Positions 23,931 through 36,985 of a stretch of 64,000 nt of DNA are shown piece after piece. This stretch comes from Lycorma delicatula (Eukaryota > Arthropoda > Insecta > Hemiptera > Fulgoridae): positions 63,445,529 to 63,509,528 of the forward strand of contig NC_134456.1 of NCBI RefSeq assembly GCF_047948215.1, read 5' to 3'. Made by a program: the position numbers and the translations under genes. The first letter of the stretch is position 1. The number at the start of each line of letters is the position of its first letter. The notes beneath the pieces are model-generated. The model did not search any database and was not told the DNA's origin. It was given only the letters and a program-made list of their open reading frames with translations.

Positions 23931-24535
23931 TTATACATTACTTATGTTATTTTTATGTTGTTAATCTATATGTAAGTTTTTAGAATAAAATTTACAAAGG
24001 AATTTAAATCTTAGAATACGTTTTTTTTAAAAAAACCACTGATACAATGCATCGGTGGTTCTCTCTTATGTAATGGTTAATGGTAATGGTTATTGGTTCT
24101 ATTTTAAGACGAAGTCAAATCAAGTTTAAAACTTAACATTCTTTTAAAGATGTGAATCGTATCAACTGCGAGTTAGTTTCATAGAACGGAATTCGCAATA
24201 GATTAATATAGCTTTCCCATTCAGTTTGAGAAAAATCCTTTTAGCTGTCTTAAAATATACTCTTGCAACAAGAAGTTTGTTCGGACCAGTTATTCTATTT
24301 TTATCTGCTTCCCCATTCATAAAATTCTAATATGCAATGTCTAGGTATTCATTAACATTTATTTCTAATTTCTAGAAATAACACTTAAAACAATTTAGGT
24401 TCCGGTCTCCCCTCAAATATCCTGAAAAAACCAGTTTCCATCTGCAAACGGATATTCTGGATAGTTAAATGAATATATAAGATTACTTGAAAATTGGAAA
24501 TTTTAAAGTATGAAAAATGAAACGCAGAAGGTAAA
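23931..24535. other. AT-rich stretch with hairpin
   Basis: A stem AACCACTGAT/ATCGGTGGTT (one G-T pair, 7-nt loop) lies at 24034-24060. Otherwise nothing recognised; the open frame at 24385-24657 on the minus strand only borrows its start from the mariner relic. Confidence 0.5.
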
Positions 24536-25430
24536 ATATTAGGTTGATTAAAATGTATTGAGCCTATGGAGGCCAAAATTGAGAATATATTTATGTTATT
24601 TGATAATAACATTATGAGACCACAGATGCACCATTTTTTTCGATGACCTTCTGGCATTTTTCCGGCAAAACCATAATCCTGTCGCTATAGAACTTCCGTG
24701 GTTTCTGATACATGGTATTCACGGGTTTCTTTTGAAACTAACTTAATACCATTCACGTAGTTATTCACTGAATGAGACCAAAACAAATGTTAGTCTGACG
24801 GAACCAGGACTGGCTATACGATTTATTAAAATCTCCCGGTCAAAAATTGACTTCTCAATTGAGTTGAGTTCTCTCAATCTCTGGCGTTGTCAGCGTGGTA
24901 TACGACACTCTTTGTTGACCTGTTCAGACCGTTTATTTTGGATAGCTAGGTGGAAATTGCGCTAATTGTCGACAGTATAGGTCTAGTCTATCGTTCAACC
25001 TGGCGGCAGCTCGTGATGCACGATGCCCTTCCAATCCCACCAAACACTCAGCGTAACCTTCCTGGGCGTCAGTGTGGGCTTTGTCACAAATTGTGGAGTT
25101 TCACCTCGCTTCGACCACAACATTTTTCGCACGTTGTCGTAGGTTATCCACTTTTCATCACTCGTGATGAAACGCTTCAAAAATGGCTTGATTTCGTTAC
25201 GTTTAAGTAGAAATTTTCAGATAGAAATTCGATCGAGTAAATTTTTGCAGATCATGTGGCAACCAAACGTCGAGCTTCTTTTTAGAGCCAGTTTTCTCCA
25301 AATGGTTTTACACTATTTGCTGATGGATGTTTAGGTCATTGGCGATATCGTGCTTGCTTACATGTCGGTCTTCCTCGACCTTTGCTAGAATATGCTAACG
25401 CTATCTCGTACGCAAAATGCTCAGTACTTT
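24536..25430 (-). pseudogene. mariner-family transposase relic
   Basis: Minus-strand landmarks in order: KKLDVWLPHDLQ (about 25280-25245), FLKRFITSDEKWITYDN (25185-25140) with the first catalytic Asp, WSKRGE, LTPRKVTLSVWWDWKGIVHH (25080-25020), VVYHADNAR (24910-24884) with the second Asp, VPSD then a stop then HLFW (24800-24777) with the third Asp of the DD34D triad, and MPEGHRKKW (24657-24630). This order and spacing are typical of insect mariner elements. The N-terminal helix-turn-helix survives only as a short GRPTCKQA piece. TTAGGTTGATTAAAATGT at 24539 looks like a terminal inverted repeat end; no matching partner was found on the other side. Multiple stops and frameshifts: inactive. Confidence 0.8.
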
Positions 25431-26585
25431 TCAGACTACCTATTGTTTTGAGTTAAATAAATTTAAAAATATTAGACTTAGAATGATAAAATTCAAAATT
25501 CTAATTTTTTTCAATATAAATAAAAAAAATTTGAAACTATTTTAAAAATGCTAATAATAAATTTTGTAACTAATTTTCATTACAGTTTTAGTTTTTATGT
25601 TGTAATCAATGTGCAGTTTAGGTTGAATATAATTTTTTTATTAACTATACTCGTATTAAAGCAATTTTATTATTATCGTGAAGTAGAAGTAGTATACAAT
25701 TTATTAATAATAAAATTTAAGTTTTATAAGAGAGATATAATTCAAATCTTTTACAGTATTAATGTACACTCTTTTTAAGCAAATTTAATTTTTTGGTTCT
25801 GAAATTTTTAAATTATGCTGTTTTTACCTTTTATTTGAAGATTTGTTACGTTGGATTATTATATTTAATGAAAAGCTATTTCCTTTACACAGAAATTTTA
25901 TCACTGATTTTTAATTGTAGTACTCTATAACAAGGTGTATTTTAATCTCGTATGTTTATTCATCATCACTCTTTTTATGTGTAATGAAGCGCGATGTAAT
26001 ACTTTTTAATGAAAGAAAAACAACTGCAATTTATGAGTGAGGGGAAAATATTACAGTATTTCACTAATTTATGTAAAAAGTACTTTTGTAATATAAATGA
26101 ACTGCACTTAAATTTTTCACGCCATGTATTTTGATTCCGCATAAAAAGATTTTACTTCATCTTTTATTGAAACCTTAAAAAATCATTTAATGGTTACATC
26201 ATTATTATTATTTTTTTAAAGTTATATGATTTTTGGCTGGCTTTACTTAAATTAATAAAATTTCTTTATATTCTAATTTTTTTTTTGTTCAAATAAGGTT
26301 ATAATGATGTCATTTTGTGTTATACTAGATTTTTAGATGTATTCATTTGTAACTCATAGGTTTGTGATATACTTATCCAGTATCTTTTTCTACCATAAAC
26401 GTAAAATACTTCTTGCAAACATAAAATCCTGAACGAATTCTTTTTTTATTTTAAAAGATGATCTGTAATTTTTAGTTTCCGCGATTAGATGAAATTTTCC
26501 TTTTTTATCTATATTTTAGAGAGGATTAAAAAGTCAGGCTTTATTGCACAGGTGTTATAGTTATTAGGTTTATTGTGCAGTCAAT
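25431..26585. other. AT-rich stretch without recognised feature
   Basis: Only low-complexity AT-rich sequence. The 76-codon frame at 25548-25778 is Ile/Phe/Tyr/Asn-rich and looks like chance. Confidence 0.6.
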
Positions 26586-26870
26586 ATGGAAAACGGAGTA
26601 CGTTTCGTTTACAAACAGTCTCTGCTTGGAGGCTGGTATAGGTCGTACCATATTTAACTTTTCGATAGATCAGAATTGCACCCACAGATCCAACAGGGGT
26701 CTATGAAAAGGAAAAAGAATGGAGATAAAGTACAACCATCCTTGAAGAAATTACATAGACAAAACATCCGAGCCGGCGGAAAACTCAAATCCCTCTCTAT
26801 GCAGTGGGTTGCCTATTCTGCCGACAATCCTTCGGAAGATGTAGGATTTTTACCGAAATTGGAGCAGTGA
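26586..26870 (+). pseudogene. Coding-like relic of unknown family
   Basis: From an ATG at 26586 the frame reads MENGVRFVYKQSLLGGWYRS, meets TAA at 26655-26657, and continues in frame with HPQIQQGSMKRKKNGDKVQP and ending VAYSADNPSEDVGFLPKLEQ before a TGA at 26868-26870. About 95 codons with one internal stop, a protein-like mix of residues, and a drop in AT content compared with both flanks. I do not recognise the family. It could be a retroposed gene fragment, an element ORF, or an exon with a sequence error. No convincing splice sites bound it. Confidence 0.35.
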
Positions 26871-27929
26871 AAAATTTGCATTGATCAATTTTAAATTTAT
26901 ATTTTGTTACAAAAATTACTTTAGGTTCAGGAATTCAAAAGTCAACCTTTTGTGTGATTCTTAATGGAGCAAACTCTCCAAATCCGGAATTGTGAAGCAT
27001 AGTAGGCTTAGCCAAATGAACAGTAAACCGTTCAGTCGGATCCCTACTGGAGATTTAAGATTGTCTTAAATATATCGATTTTGTGGCCTATGTGGTGCTA
27101 TTAGAATTGTTTGTAGTTTTATTTTCAGTTTTTAGACGTGACATTTACCATATTTCTGTATTCAATGGAATTTTGTGATTTAAAAAAAAATTGATTCCTT
27201 TAAATTATTGAATATATTGTAGGGTAGGTTTTTTGGTTGATTGATATATAAATGAGAATAACAGCAGAGTAGCGTGATAATTGTTGCATCGCTTTTCACC
27301 TAGTTGCATTTTATTTTTCAGTACGATTACTTAAAAAAGAGTATAGTTTATGTATATATTGTATAACTAAAAATATTCTCTAAAATTCAACATTCATTCA
27401 TCTTTTGTAATGATTGTAGCTGATTTTACTTTTAGTAATAGTAAAATATTATGTATGCATTAAAGAACTATATGCTATAATGTGAACAATACCCCGTGAT
27501 TGGTGTATTATATGATAGCAAATGATGGTCACGTGAGGACCGTTGGACGGTTGGCGAATATAAAAACGTATCACCTCTGCAATGTATCTCTTCTCTCTCC
27601 TCTCATATCTCTTCTTTTACTCGTTGCATTTCGAGTTTAACTGGAGAGATCTGCGATAAACTTGTATATATTCTGTTGCAAAAAAACTATTTTATAATTT
27701 TAATTTATAATTTTAACCTCCAGCCAACAATTGACTAATGAATGATTGTGAGAAAAAGGTTCTTTTTTTATTCTTTTATCCGGATATACATCAGTCATTT
27801 GCATATATGTTTGATTGTTTACATGTATTTTTATAGTTATCCTTAATTTTAGATCTTGTAAACTTCTCTACTACGATCTAGAACAGTTAATGACAAAAAT
27901 GATGATGATCAAATCTGGTTGAAACAGGG

Positions 27930-27930
<1 letters not shown>
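26871..27930. other. AT-rich stretch with a possible promoter or LTR-like patch
   Basis: At 27480-27660 a less AT-rich patch contains GGTCACGTGAGGACCGTTGG, then ATATAAAAACG (27558) and a CT-rich leader. It could be a polymerase II promoter or the U3/R part of a solo LTR, but no LTR borders or target duplication were established. Confidence 0.3.

Positions 27931-28004
<74 letters not shown>
27931..28004. repeat. (AC)37 microsatellite
   Basis: Seventy-four bases of uninterrupted AC, bounded by GGGA on the left and TGTATG on the right. Length and purity predict high polymorphism. Confidence 0.98.
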
Positions 28005-28006
<2 letters not shown>

Positions 28007-29490
28007 TATGTGTTACTTTCATTAAGATAGCATAACTCTAAATTTTCTTTAATGTGAAGTACTTGGAGTCTGTGTTTGAAGATATGCTGTAAAATTATTG
28101 CATCGGATGCGATTTTAAAAATCGCAACTGAAAATGCCTACCTACCGATTTTGATACCGAACTGAAATTTTATCGCTAAAATATCCTAAAAACTAGTCGG
28201 TAACCTACACTTTTTGCATGGTGGTATTTCTCTCAGATATGATCAAGTAAGAAGAGAATTAAAAGTCTCTTACGAGGGAAAAAAGGCATTATTTCCTGAG
28301 AGACCAAAAAAGACATGATTGTATGATCTGAGAGAAAGGTTGATGATTGTTATTGGTATTGGCGGTCCTTGTTAGAGACAATTAGTTGAAGGATGTCATA
28401 CGAAAGGATAAGGTCATAAGTGCTGATCAAAGAAGAGAGCTGAAGTTATAAAAGAACATGCAATAGTTTATTTGAAGAGTATACCACCTAATTTCATTTC
28501 GTATTTAGAAGAATGAAAATTTAATTTTTAAGTAAAATATTAAATAAAGATTTTTATTTGTTGAATAATATCCGGATTCTTTTCTGGAGAAAAGAAAGTA
28601 ACCAAGTGAACAAAATAAAATTATTCTTTCGATATTTTATGTAAACTTCTACCAAAGAAATAACCAAGGAAGCATTTTATACCAAGTAAAAAGAAAGAAA
28701 GTATTACATATATAATAATTTTGTAGAGTGCTCCGCCTATTGGACCCCCGACGCGTTTGTTATCCTTATAAAATATTAAGTAATTTTACTTAATATTTCT
28801 GTTGCCTTGCTGATAGAAATATAATGAAGTAAAAAGATTTTTATTTCTTTAATGAATATCTTTAATTTCTTAAAGCTTCAAGGGGGATAGGGAGTTTATA
28901 TATGCATATATATAGAGTTTCATTTGATTTTTAATTTTTTTTTTAATTTTGAACGTTTATTTTTTTGTCAAATTTGTTTTGTAATATTGAAACTTTTTCG
29001 TTTAATACCTAGTTAAAATCTGCCAAATTTTGATATATTTTGTTTTCAATAAACTTCGAAATTCCTACATTTGTATTTATTTCTGGGAACATTATTCATA
29101 CCATTATTTTACCCACAATCAAATTCACTACAAATTTTGTTTAAAATTTTTACATGTTTTTTACTCATTTAACAAAATTATATTACGCCAAACATAAAAT
29201 AGCATCTTTTTTGACCACAATCTTTTGTATTTTACCCAGATTTCTGATAGCTACTTCAAATATATTTCGGCGACCTATTCTTTTTTTTCAATCGTTTAAA
29301 TCATATTTTATATAAAATCATTATATTTACTCCTTAATTGGGGCCACTAGAATTACAGTATGTCTTAATTTAACGGAAGGGGCAGAAATCACGGTGAAAT
29401 TTTCGTCAACCGACATCTTCTAATGAAGCTTTTCCAATCCTACGTTGTATGAACTTTCTTTTTTATTTTCATCAGTAGAAAATGTGATGA
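28005..29490. other. AT-rich stretch without recognised gene
   Basis: No coding homology or repeat match seen. A short GC-richer piece at 28733-28756 is unplaced. Confidence 0.55.
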
Positions 29491-29640
29491 ACCGGCCTCC
29501 GTGACGTCAGTGGTAGCGTCTCGGCCTTTCATCCGGAGGTTCCGGGTTTTAATCCCTGCTCAGGAAGTTTGTTATATTCTCCACATGAGTATAAATAAAA
29601 AAGGAGACATGAATATGTTCCTTTATTTTATCTTTTTTAG
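29491..29640 (+). mobile_element. tRNA-derived SINE (family B), copy 1
   Basis: The head GGCCTCCGTGACGTCAGTGG is followed by CGGCCTTTCATCCGGAGG, a stem-loop resembling the anticodon arm of a tRNA-Glu (TTC), and the B-box-like GGTTCCGGGTTTTAATCCC. The segment CTTTCATCCGGAG..CCGG..TT.AATCCC.G.TCAGGAA matches the minus-strand copy at 49795-49905. The body to about 29640 is assigned by analogy only. It is a SINE or tRNA pseudogene, not a working tRNA. Confidence 0.6.
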
Positions 29641-32399
29641 TGTTTCTGGTGACTTGTATTACTTTTAAAAATCTAAAGTAAAAGTTAAAATAGTCAAAGT
29701 TGATTTTTCTGAGAGTAGTGATCTTTAATAAAAAGCCAATATTTGTGATTAACTCAATGAAGATATCATTTTCAGGGTAGAGTATTATCTGGAGTTTATT
29801 GGACTTGGGATGTTTATACGCAATGGGTCACTGCATCACTAGTCTTTTCCTAGTTGAAAATGATACAGGATGGTAATTATTTTTGAAAATATCCGACGTA
29901 AAATGTGTATTATTTCAAGTCACCTATAAAATTAACATTTATAGTGCCTTACTCTAACAACAACAATATTTCTTTTCTTATTTTGTTTATTCAGTTAAAT
30001 TCAAATGTGTGTGTGTGGGTTTTTTAAAAGAGTTAATTCATTAATACTCGTAGTAAATATATATATATATATATTATATTTTGCTTTCACTCCGTAAGGA
30101 AACTATACAGTCCGCAGTATGATTAACCTCAACTCCGTAATAAGATTGAATCAAAATTATCTAAAGCAATTGATATTTGTTCTTACTGCATCTCAAATTT
30201 AGAACAATCATACCAAATAGACTGACATATTTTTATTAAATGTAAAATAAAATGAAAGAAGTTGCGTTTACTACTATTGACGATCAGTAGTTTCAAAGTT
30301 TATAAAGGACAGCACTGGTATTCTGGAGGTTGCAATCTCATTATTTATTGGTAACGTTAAGTGAGTACATGGTGCTTTTCAATTATTCAATGCGTAACAA
30401 ATGTGTTGCATTGTGATTGGTTTTGTATTATTACTACTACTTTTTGAATGTAGTATATTTCATCTTGGAAATCAGTTAAATAAATACTCGTACAAGAACC
30501 GATAAAAAATTTGATATTTAGTTAGAAATTCTCGTTTGAATTAGTTTTCTTTGTTATAGATTACTAGAATATAAAAACGAAAACAGATTTTTTGGCTTTT
30601 TTTACATACGAGAAATCTCCTATTTCAGATTTTTCCAAATTTTAGATAAATTTTTATACATTTTTCAGCGCCATATAAAAAATACTACTTTTTGATATTT
30701 ATCAGTATTTTAACCAATGCCTTTAAAATGTGTTTAACAGAATAAAACTGATTTATTTTATTGGTCGTTGAAAAAGTTAAAACAATTTGTCTAATTAAAA
30801 AAAAAAAAAAATAGGAGGTAGGTAAATGTAAAAATTTTTTCCGGTTTTATATTCTGGTAATCGCCTTAAAAAAAATGTTTCAAGAAAAAATTATATTATT
30901 CTTTTTTTTGTATAACAAAATTTTTTTCCACAAAATTATATTATTATGTAAAAAAATTTAGAAACTAGAAAATCGTTATCAAAAGCCAAATTAGTATATC
31001 ATTTTTTCATTAATTCTTACAAATATACTCGTGTATTAGATATTAAGTAACATTAAAATAACTTATTTTAAAATTCAAAACAAACCACTATTATTTGTAA
31101 CATTTTTTCTTAAAGTCGATTATTTAAATTAAAAATCGTTTTTTAAGTGTGTAACTTTTGTTTATAAAGATTCACTTGAATTAACAAAGAATTTATTTGA
31201 TTATAATTATGCAGTTTTAAGTATTAATTAATTAGATTGATTTATTTAAGTATTGATTTAAGTATTAATAATTAGACTGATTGGTAAGTAAAAAATAATA
31301 TATATCTGTTTTTTGTATAATAACATTTTTTTTTAATTTGCAACTTTCATTTTGATTCAATTAAAATATCAAAAAATGTAATTTAATACTTTTTATTCTG
31401 GTACAAAATTATGTGAGACATAATTTATCGATTTGTTTCATTGATATTATGGTATAATATTGCTATAAGCATTATTCAAATTTAAATTAACTGTAGATAT
31501 ATAAACTTTGTAAACGTTCTATTTTCTTGTTTGTATGTGAGAGAATAAAGCGGCAGTTGTTAAGCTGTTCCAAAAGCCAATTTCCACCTCGTTCAGCAAA
31601 AATTCAATTCTGTATCTTCCCATATGCCTCCCTGATTGCTATTTTATACATGACACACTGTGTTTCCTTTCTTACTTGGCACTTTGCAAACAATATTGAG
31701 TCAAGATATTGCCATAAAACAGACACTATAAAAAAATAGATATCTTCTTTAGAAAGGTGAATATTTTTGAAAAGAATTTGTTGTGTTTCAAAAGGGATGT
31801 GCTTTACTCGTACGTACTTACTGATACTTTATAAATTATATCTTTGCATTTTGTGTAGCATATATTTTTATGGCAGGATAATCTATTTATTATTAGAAAT
31901 GAACTAAATTGTAAACAATTTTTTTTTTATTTCGTAATATTTCAGCTGTCATTTATTATGATTTAGTTAAATTTACAGAGAGAAGTTTGTTAATCTAAAT
32001 TTTTGACATAACTGACATTTTAACTGTCGTATTTGCTTTAAAACAGTAATCGATATAGTCTTTTACAGCTCTTTCTTACTATATCTTTGAACAAATAGCG
32101 GTGTTAGTTTTACTGTACAATAATTTGTCGTAATTAAACGTATCGAAAAACAATTTCTTGATCATTTTGATGTCGATATTTCATAACGTTATCTTTTTTC
32201 TTTTACAAAAAGTATTAGCAATTTAAGCATTTTTCAATAATTCTGGGCGATTAGTTTTCCAATACAGTCAATGTTGATTATTACTCAAGATGATTAAACC
32301 TCTTCTGTTTTAAATATAACAAATCAAGTTTTTTTTACTTGCGCAGTTATTTTGTACTGAATTCGGCTACCAATGTTGTCACCAGTGTAGTTAAAAATG
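29641..32399. other. AT-rich stretch with TA tract
   Basis: (TA)10 at 30055-30075 and an A15 run near 30798. The 70-codon frame at 31527-31739 has a somewhat higher GC content but no recognised motif. No gene supported. Confidence 0.55.
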
Positions 32400-33475
32400 G
32401 ATATATTTATTGGTGGGGAACGTACTCGCTTTGTGTTTTGACGTAATTTCCGTAGAGGGATTAGGAAGCCTCTGTAGGCATAAAATTTACTCTTGGCACT
32501 AAACCTTCGTTGAGACAGGTAGTTCTGTAAAACATGTATAATCACCGGGACGTCCACACGTCCCGGAAGCTGCTGTGGAACAATAAAAAAAAAAAACTTT
32601 GCACGCAATCCGAAAAAATGAACTCGACGTGCGTCACGTGAGACTAGAATTCTTCAAACGACTGTTTTGCGCGTATTACGTAAACGACTGCACTTGGAAG
32701 CCTCACAAACCCACCGTGGTTCAACATATTACAGATGTCGATGAAGTTGCTCGACTGCATTTTTCTGTGGAAATGATAGATAGGATTCCAAATGACGATG
32801 TATTTAGACAATGTAATTTCTAGTGATGAGTTAACCCATTACTCCCGAAAATGGGGTGTAAAACCCCTTATGAAACTTTACAGCGCATTCGAGATATCCT
32901 TAAGATCAATGTTTTTTGTGCTCTAAGAAAAGAAATACTGTATGGCTTGTTCTTCCAGTAGGCAACCGTAAATGGTATCGTTTATCTTGACATGCTGCAA
33001 AATTTTCTAATCCTCAGTTGATCACGACCAAGATGGACGCTGTTACTATCAGTAAGTCGGGGTGCTACCTCAATGCCGCTTAGAAGTCCGAGATTTTCTT
33101 GATACTCGATTCCCAGGTCGGTGAATTGGCCATAAATATTCAATTACATGGCCAATCGCCCCCAGATTTGACCTTGTTAGATTTTTTCTTGTGAAGTTTT
33201 ATTAAAGATCGGGTCTATTTAACACCTTTGCCTGCTGATGATGTTGAGCTAAGACTTCGAATTAACGCTGCAGCTGAGAAATAACGCCTGACGTGCTGGC
33301 TACAGTCTGGAATGAAATCGACTTCAGGAGGGATGTGTGTCGTATTACAAATGGAAGCCATATCAAACTTGATGTATTTTTCCATAAAAAATGGCATCAA
33401 CCGAATCTGTAAGTTATCTCTATAAATTTTTATATGCTTTTAAAGTTGTGAAGTCCTTTTCGAATCATCCGGTGT
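32400..33475 (+). pseudogene. Tc1/mariner-type transposase relic, near full length
   Basis: Plus-strand landmarks in order: FVETGSSVKHV, stop, SPGRPHVPEAAVEQ (about 32505-32582), the linker after the N-terminal helix-turn-helix; TVVQHITDVDEVARLHFSVE then MIDRIPNDDVF (32716-32808); a degraded region where FSDEAHF-like sequence should be; PQCRLEVRDFLDTRFPGR, stop, IGH (about 33070-33135), corresponding to the RWIGR segment; PIAPRFDLVRFFL; LPADDVELRLRINAAA; EITPDVLATVWNEIDFR and DVCRITNGSHIKLDV (33276-33370) ending in TAA at 33410-33412. This is the same arthropod family as the relic at 120-471. GAATCATCCGGTGTA at 33463 resembles the family's terminal repeat. Several stops and frameshifts; catalytic residues largely lost. 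Confidence 0.75.
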
Positions 33476-36340
33476 AGCATAAAATAGCTTTTTTTAATTC
33501 TTATGTCAAATATTTTTAATTCTTCAATGATTCTAGAACAGTATTTTTTTTTGTTCTGTTTACTGTGCTTATTTCTTGTAAAATTGGGTTTTCTATCGGT
33601 TTTAGGTTATTATAAATTTTGTAATTAAGGTAAGAAAAAATAAATACAAAATATTACCTTTGCTGTATGTATTACGAAGTTAAAAAATTGAAGCTCATGG
33701 TATAACTCTTAAATAGGTTAAGCACTATTTACGAATTAAGATGTACATTTACACTTAGAATCATAAATTATACGAGATATATAAAAGTATGTACGTAAGA
33801 GGAAGTGAAAATTAACTTTTGCTCCTATTAATCGGCACCGGAATTATAAAGTTGTGCCAGATTTGAAAAAATTCGACCTTTTGGTTGATTCAACCACAGT
33901 ATGTGTATAGAAATTAAGAACGGTCGAAAATTTCTCTTAATGGATAATTTTGTTGTTAGATGAAATATTAATGAAAACTAATGAACTAATAATTAAAACA
34001 GTTTTTGTTACTTTAAAAGCGTAAATAACATATTATGTATTACGCATATTATGTCTTGGTGTATGAAATTTTACAAAAAGAAGGCTGGTTTAGTATATTG
34101 TCAGTTTAAGTAAAAAAATTCAGTTTTTTTAGAAGAAAATCGAATTTTTATAAATTTCTAAGTAACCATTTATAAGGTTAAATTAAATATTTAAAAAAAA
34201 AATTTATAAATTTTTAAATTTCTATAAAAAATTCATTAAAAATAAATTCATTTATTTTAATGAATTTTTTCGGTTAGATTTACATTAAAATTTTACTAGA
34301 CGAAATATAGGTTTTTTATTATTCATTACAAGGAGATTTTTAAATAACGTGTGAGCTATAGGCTTGATTTCACTCTCCTTCCAAAAGTCCCTTCTTTCCC
34401 TATACAAATAGAACTAAATATGTAACACCAGGTAAAAATCGTATAAACTATTCAATGAAATTTTCCAATAGATTCCTCATTTATTTGGTTGTAGTGGTAA
34501 CATCGAAAGATTTCCTCCTTGTATCTGTTGTTCAACTTTAGTACCTTAGTTGCATAGGCCATTTTTAATAATACTTTACTACTCAAGACCAAACTTTCTC
34601 ATTTTTAAGGACTAGTTTTATAAATTAAGTTCTAGATTATCAGAAGTAAGATATTTTATGATTAAATGTAATTGAAATATATTTTAGAAAATATCAAGAA
34701 GATTTATTTTTTCTTTCATAATTATAAATTTTACCTTTACATTTGTATTCAAATATTAAATCCGATTCTTTGATCTCTTTATAAATATTATTAATTATTG
34801 TATTCATATTTTTTACCTGAAGTTACTTTTTAACATGCGTTACTTATTTATAGAACTTATATTTATAGTAATTCATTTATAGAACCATTTAGTGCTGTTT
34901 TATACCAAATAGAAATAGGGAAAGGTTTCATATACTTTAATGTCAGAAAAGGAAAGTAATGAGTATCTTTTATGAAAAAAAATATAAGACAATTCCTTTT
35001 AATAAATGAATGAGACCTTTGTAATTTCATAGTAACGCTATTTACTACTATTGTTAATTTGAGTAGTCTATAACATGGCCAAGATATGTTTAAAAAAAAG
35101 AAGAAATCTACTTTTCTTTCTGTTAGCTTTTTATTGCTAACCATTTAGCTTGAAAATAAACTTAAGTTTTCTGCTTGTTTGTTTTAGGTTGGTTTTTTAA
35201 TGAGAAAGAGAGAGTTGTTGTCTATAGTTTATTTTGTTGCATATTTATTTGCAATAAAATTTCGCAATTTGTACCTCGTTATTTAGACTTCATGTTACTC
35301 AGATCGTTAAAAACGTTTTTTAGAAACCTCCAAATTTTCTCACTAAAAAATAATAAAATTGTTTTCAAAAAAATTGTTGCATAATACGGGAAACATAAGA
35401 TGAAAGTTCTGAAAAAAAACTGCGAGGGTTCACGTCTAATTGATTCTTAAATGATTTAGATATTAAAAAACGCTAAGAAAAAGGAGAATAAAAATAATGA
35501 GAAAATTATTTTTATTTTGTCATCGGTTATTTGACTGGTATTTCACTGTTTCTTTCGCACATCTTCTTATCTCAACTTATTTAGTACTTTCTACAACTTT
35601 TACATTTTCAGAAGAAAATCATATTTTCTAATTCGATTTTTTTATTTAATTTTTTTAATTTTATTGTTTTAAGTCATTAATTATACAAAACAAAGATAAT
35701 AAATTACAAGAGTTATATCTGATTAAGTAATAAACTATGTTACTAGATTTAATGCACTTCAATTGTGTTACATAAAAATAAATTTTATATAAGAATTTCG
35801 GCATTTCCTGATTGTTTTTTTTAATACTGTTGCAGTGGTGTAGAAATTGGTAAAATTGATTTAACAAGCTTCAAGAAAAATTGTTATAACATAATGGTCC
35901 ATACAGTGTTAATTTTATTTATCAAAAAAAGTCTTTTTTGACTAATTTGTTGGACCTTTACATTTCTTATATCTTACTTTTAATCGTTTCTTTTATGTAT
36001 TCTAACTTTAGTGTTCTGTTACAATTTGCAGAATGTATCTGATCGTCCTACCAGTATATATTTTAACTACATTACCAGTTTTCGGGTTAAAAAAAGTAGG
36101 AATTATTAATATATATATATATATAAAAGACACCTTTTTTTCTTTTTATACCGTTATTAAATATTCTTTGTGTTATTAATGATTCCATTATTAATTGAAG
36201 AAATGTGTTTAATAGCATATCCTCTTTCTATTCATCGAGTATACATTTTTTCATCTGAAAAAATTAAAAACAGATTAATATAATACAGTATATTGTATAA
36301 CTGAAATTAAAACTACGATTTTACAAAAAAAAAAAAATGT
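33476..36340. other. AT-rich stretch without recognised feature
   Basis: Very AT-rich with long A/T runs and a (TA)8 tract at 36109-36125. Open frames of 60-90 codons (34863-35144, 35175-35384, 35661-35867) are Phe/Lys/Asn/Ile-rich and look like chance. Confidence 0.6.
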
Positions 36341-36985
36341 TACCCAGATACATTTCTTTCGGTCCGTGGTGTCATCCAACGTCGGCACTCCTGTTCTGGC
36401 CTACCTCCTCTACCTCCTGATTCTTACAACATAGACAAAATTAAAATATTTAAAAATATTATCTATACAATTATTCATGTGCCTCTTTTTATATTTTAAT
36501 GATCAAATGCTAACTATTTGTATTCATAACCTATTTTCATATCTTACATTTTTTTTTATCCCATTTAGTTAACGAGTGTAAAATATTTTAAAACACTTGA
36601 CCAACTTTTACTGCATAATATTTTATGCTACATAAATCTGTTATTTTTATCTAAACCGTATCTTCTAATATAATAATTTATAACTATAACAGAAGAAAAA
36701 AATATGTATTTAATAGTTACGCGATCATCTTTATGTTAAATTTATTTTCATTTCAATCTTACATTCTTTTAACCGCCATTACTTCAATATTTTCATTAAA
36801 ATTTTGATAATATTGGTGTATTGTAGTATTCTTATTTCTTTTATATCACATTTGTTATTATGTAAATCGTTAACTCCTGAAAACCCCCAACTTCAGTGTA
36901 AGATAGATCTACTGAAAAAAAAATTGTAATTAAATATAAATTACCCCGCTATCGATAAATATAGTAATACCAGGGGTACAGAATT
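36341..36985. other. AT-rich stretch with a short GC-richer island
   Basis: The island at 36356-36422 (TTCGGTCCGTGGTGTCATCC and a CCTCCTCTACCTCCTG tail) stands out in composition but has no recognisable identity. The remainder is featureless. Confidence 0.45.

Noticed and set aside
27931..28004. CRISPR-like or satellite array
   Set aside because: It is a plain AC dinucleotide microsatellite with no spacers; no CRISPR array occurs in the window.
29491..29565. Functional tRNA-Glu gene
   Set aside because: Arms do not close into a full cloverleaf and the B-box region has TTTTAA in place of TTCGA; similar sequences recur with a shared tail, so it is a SINE head.
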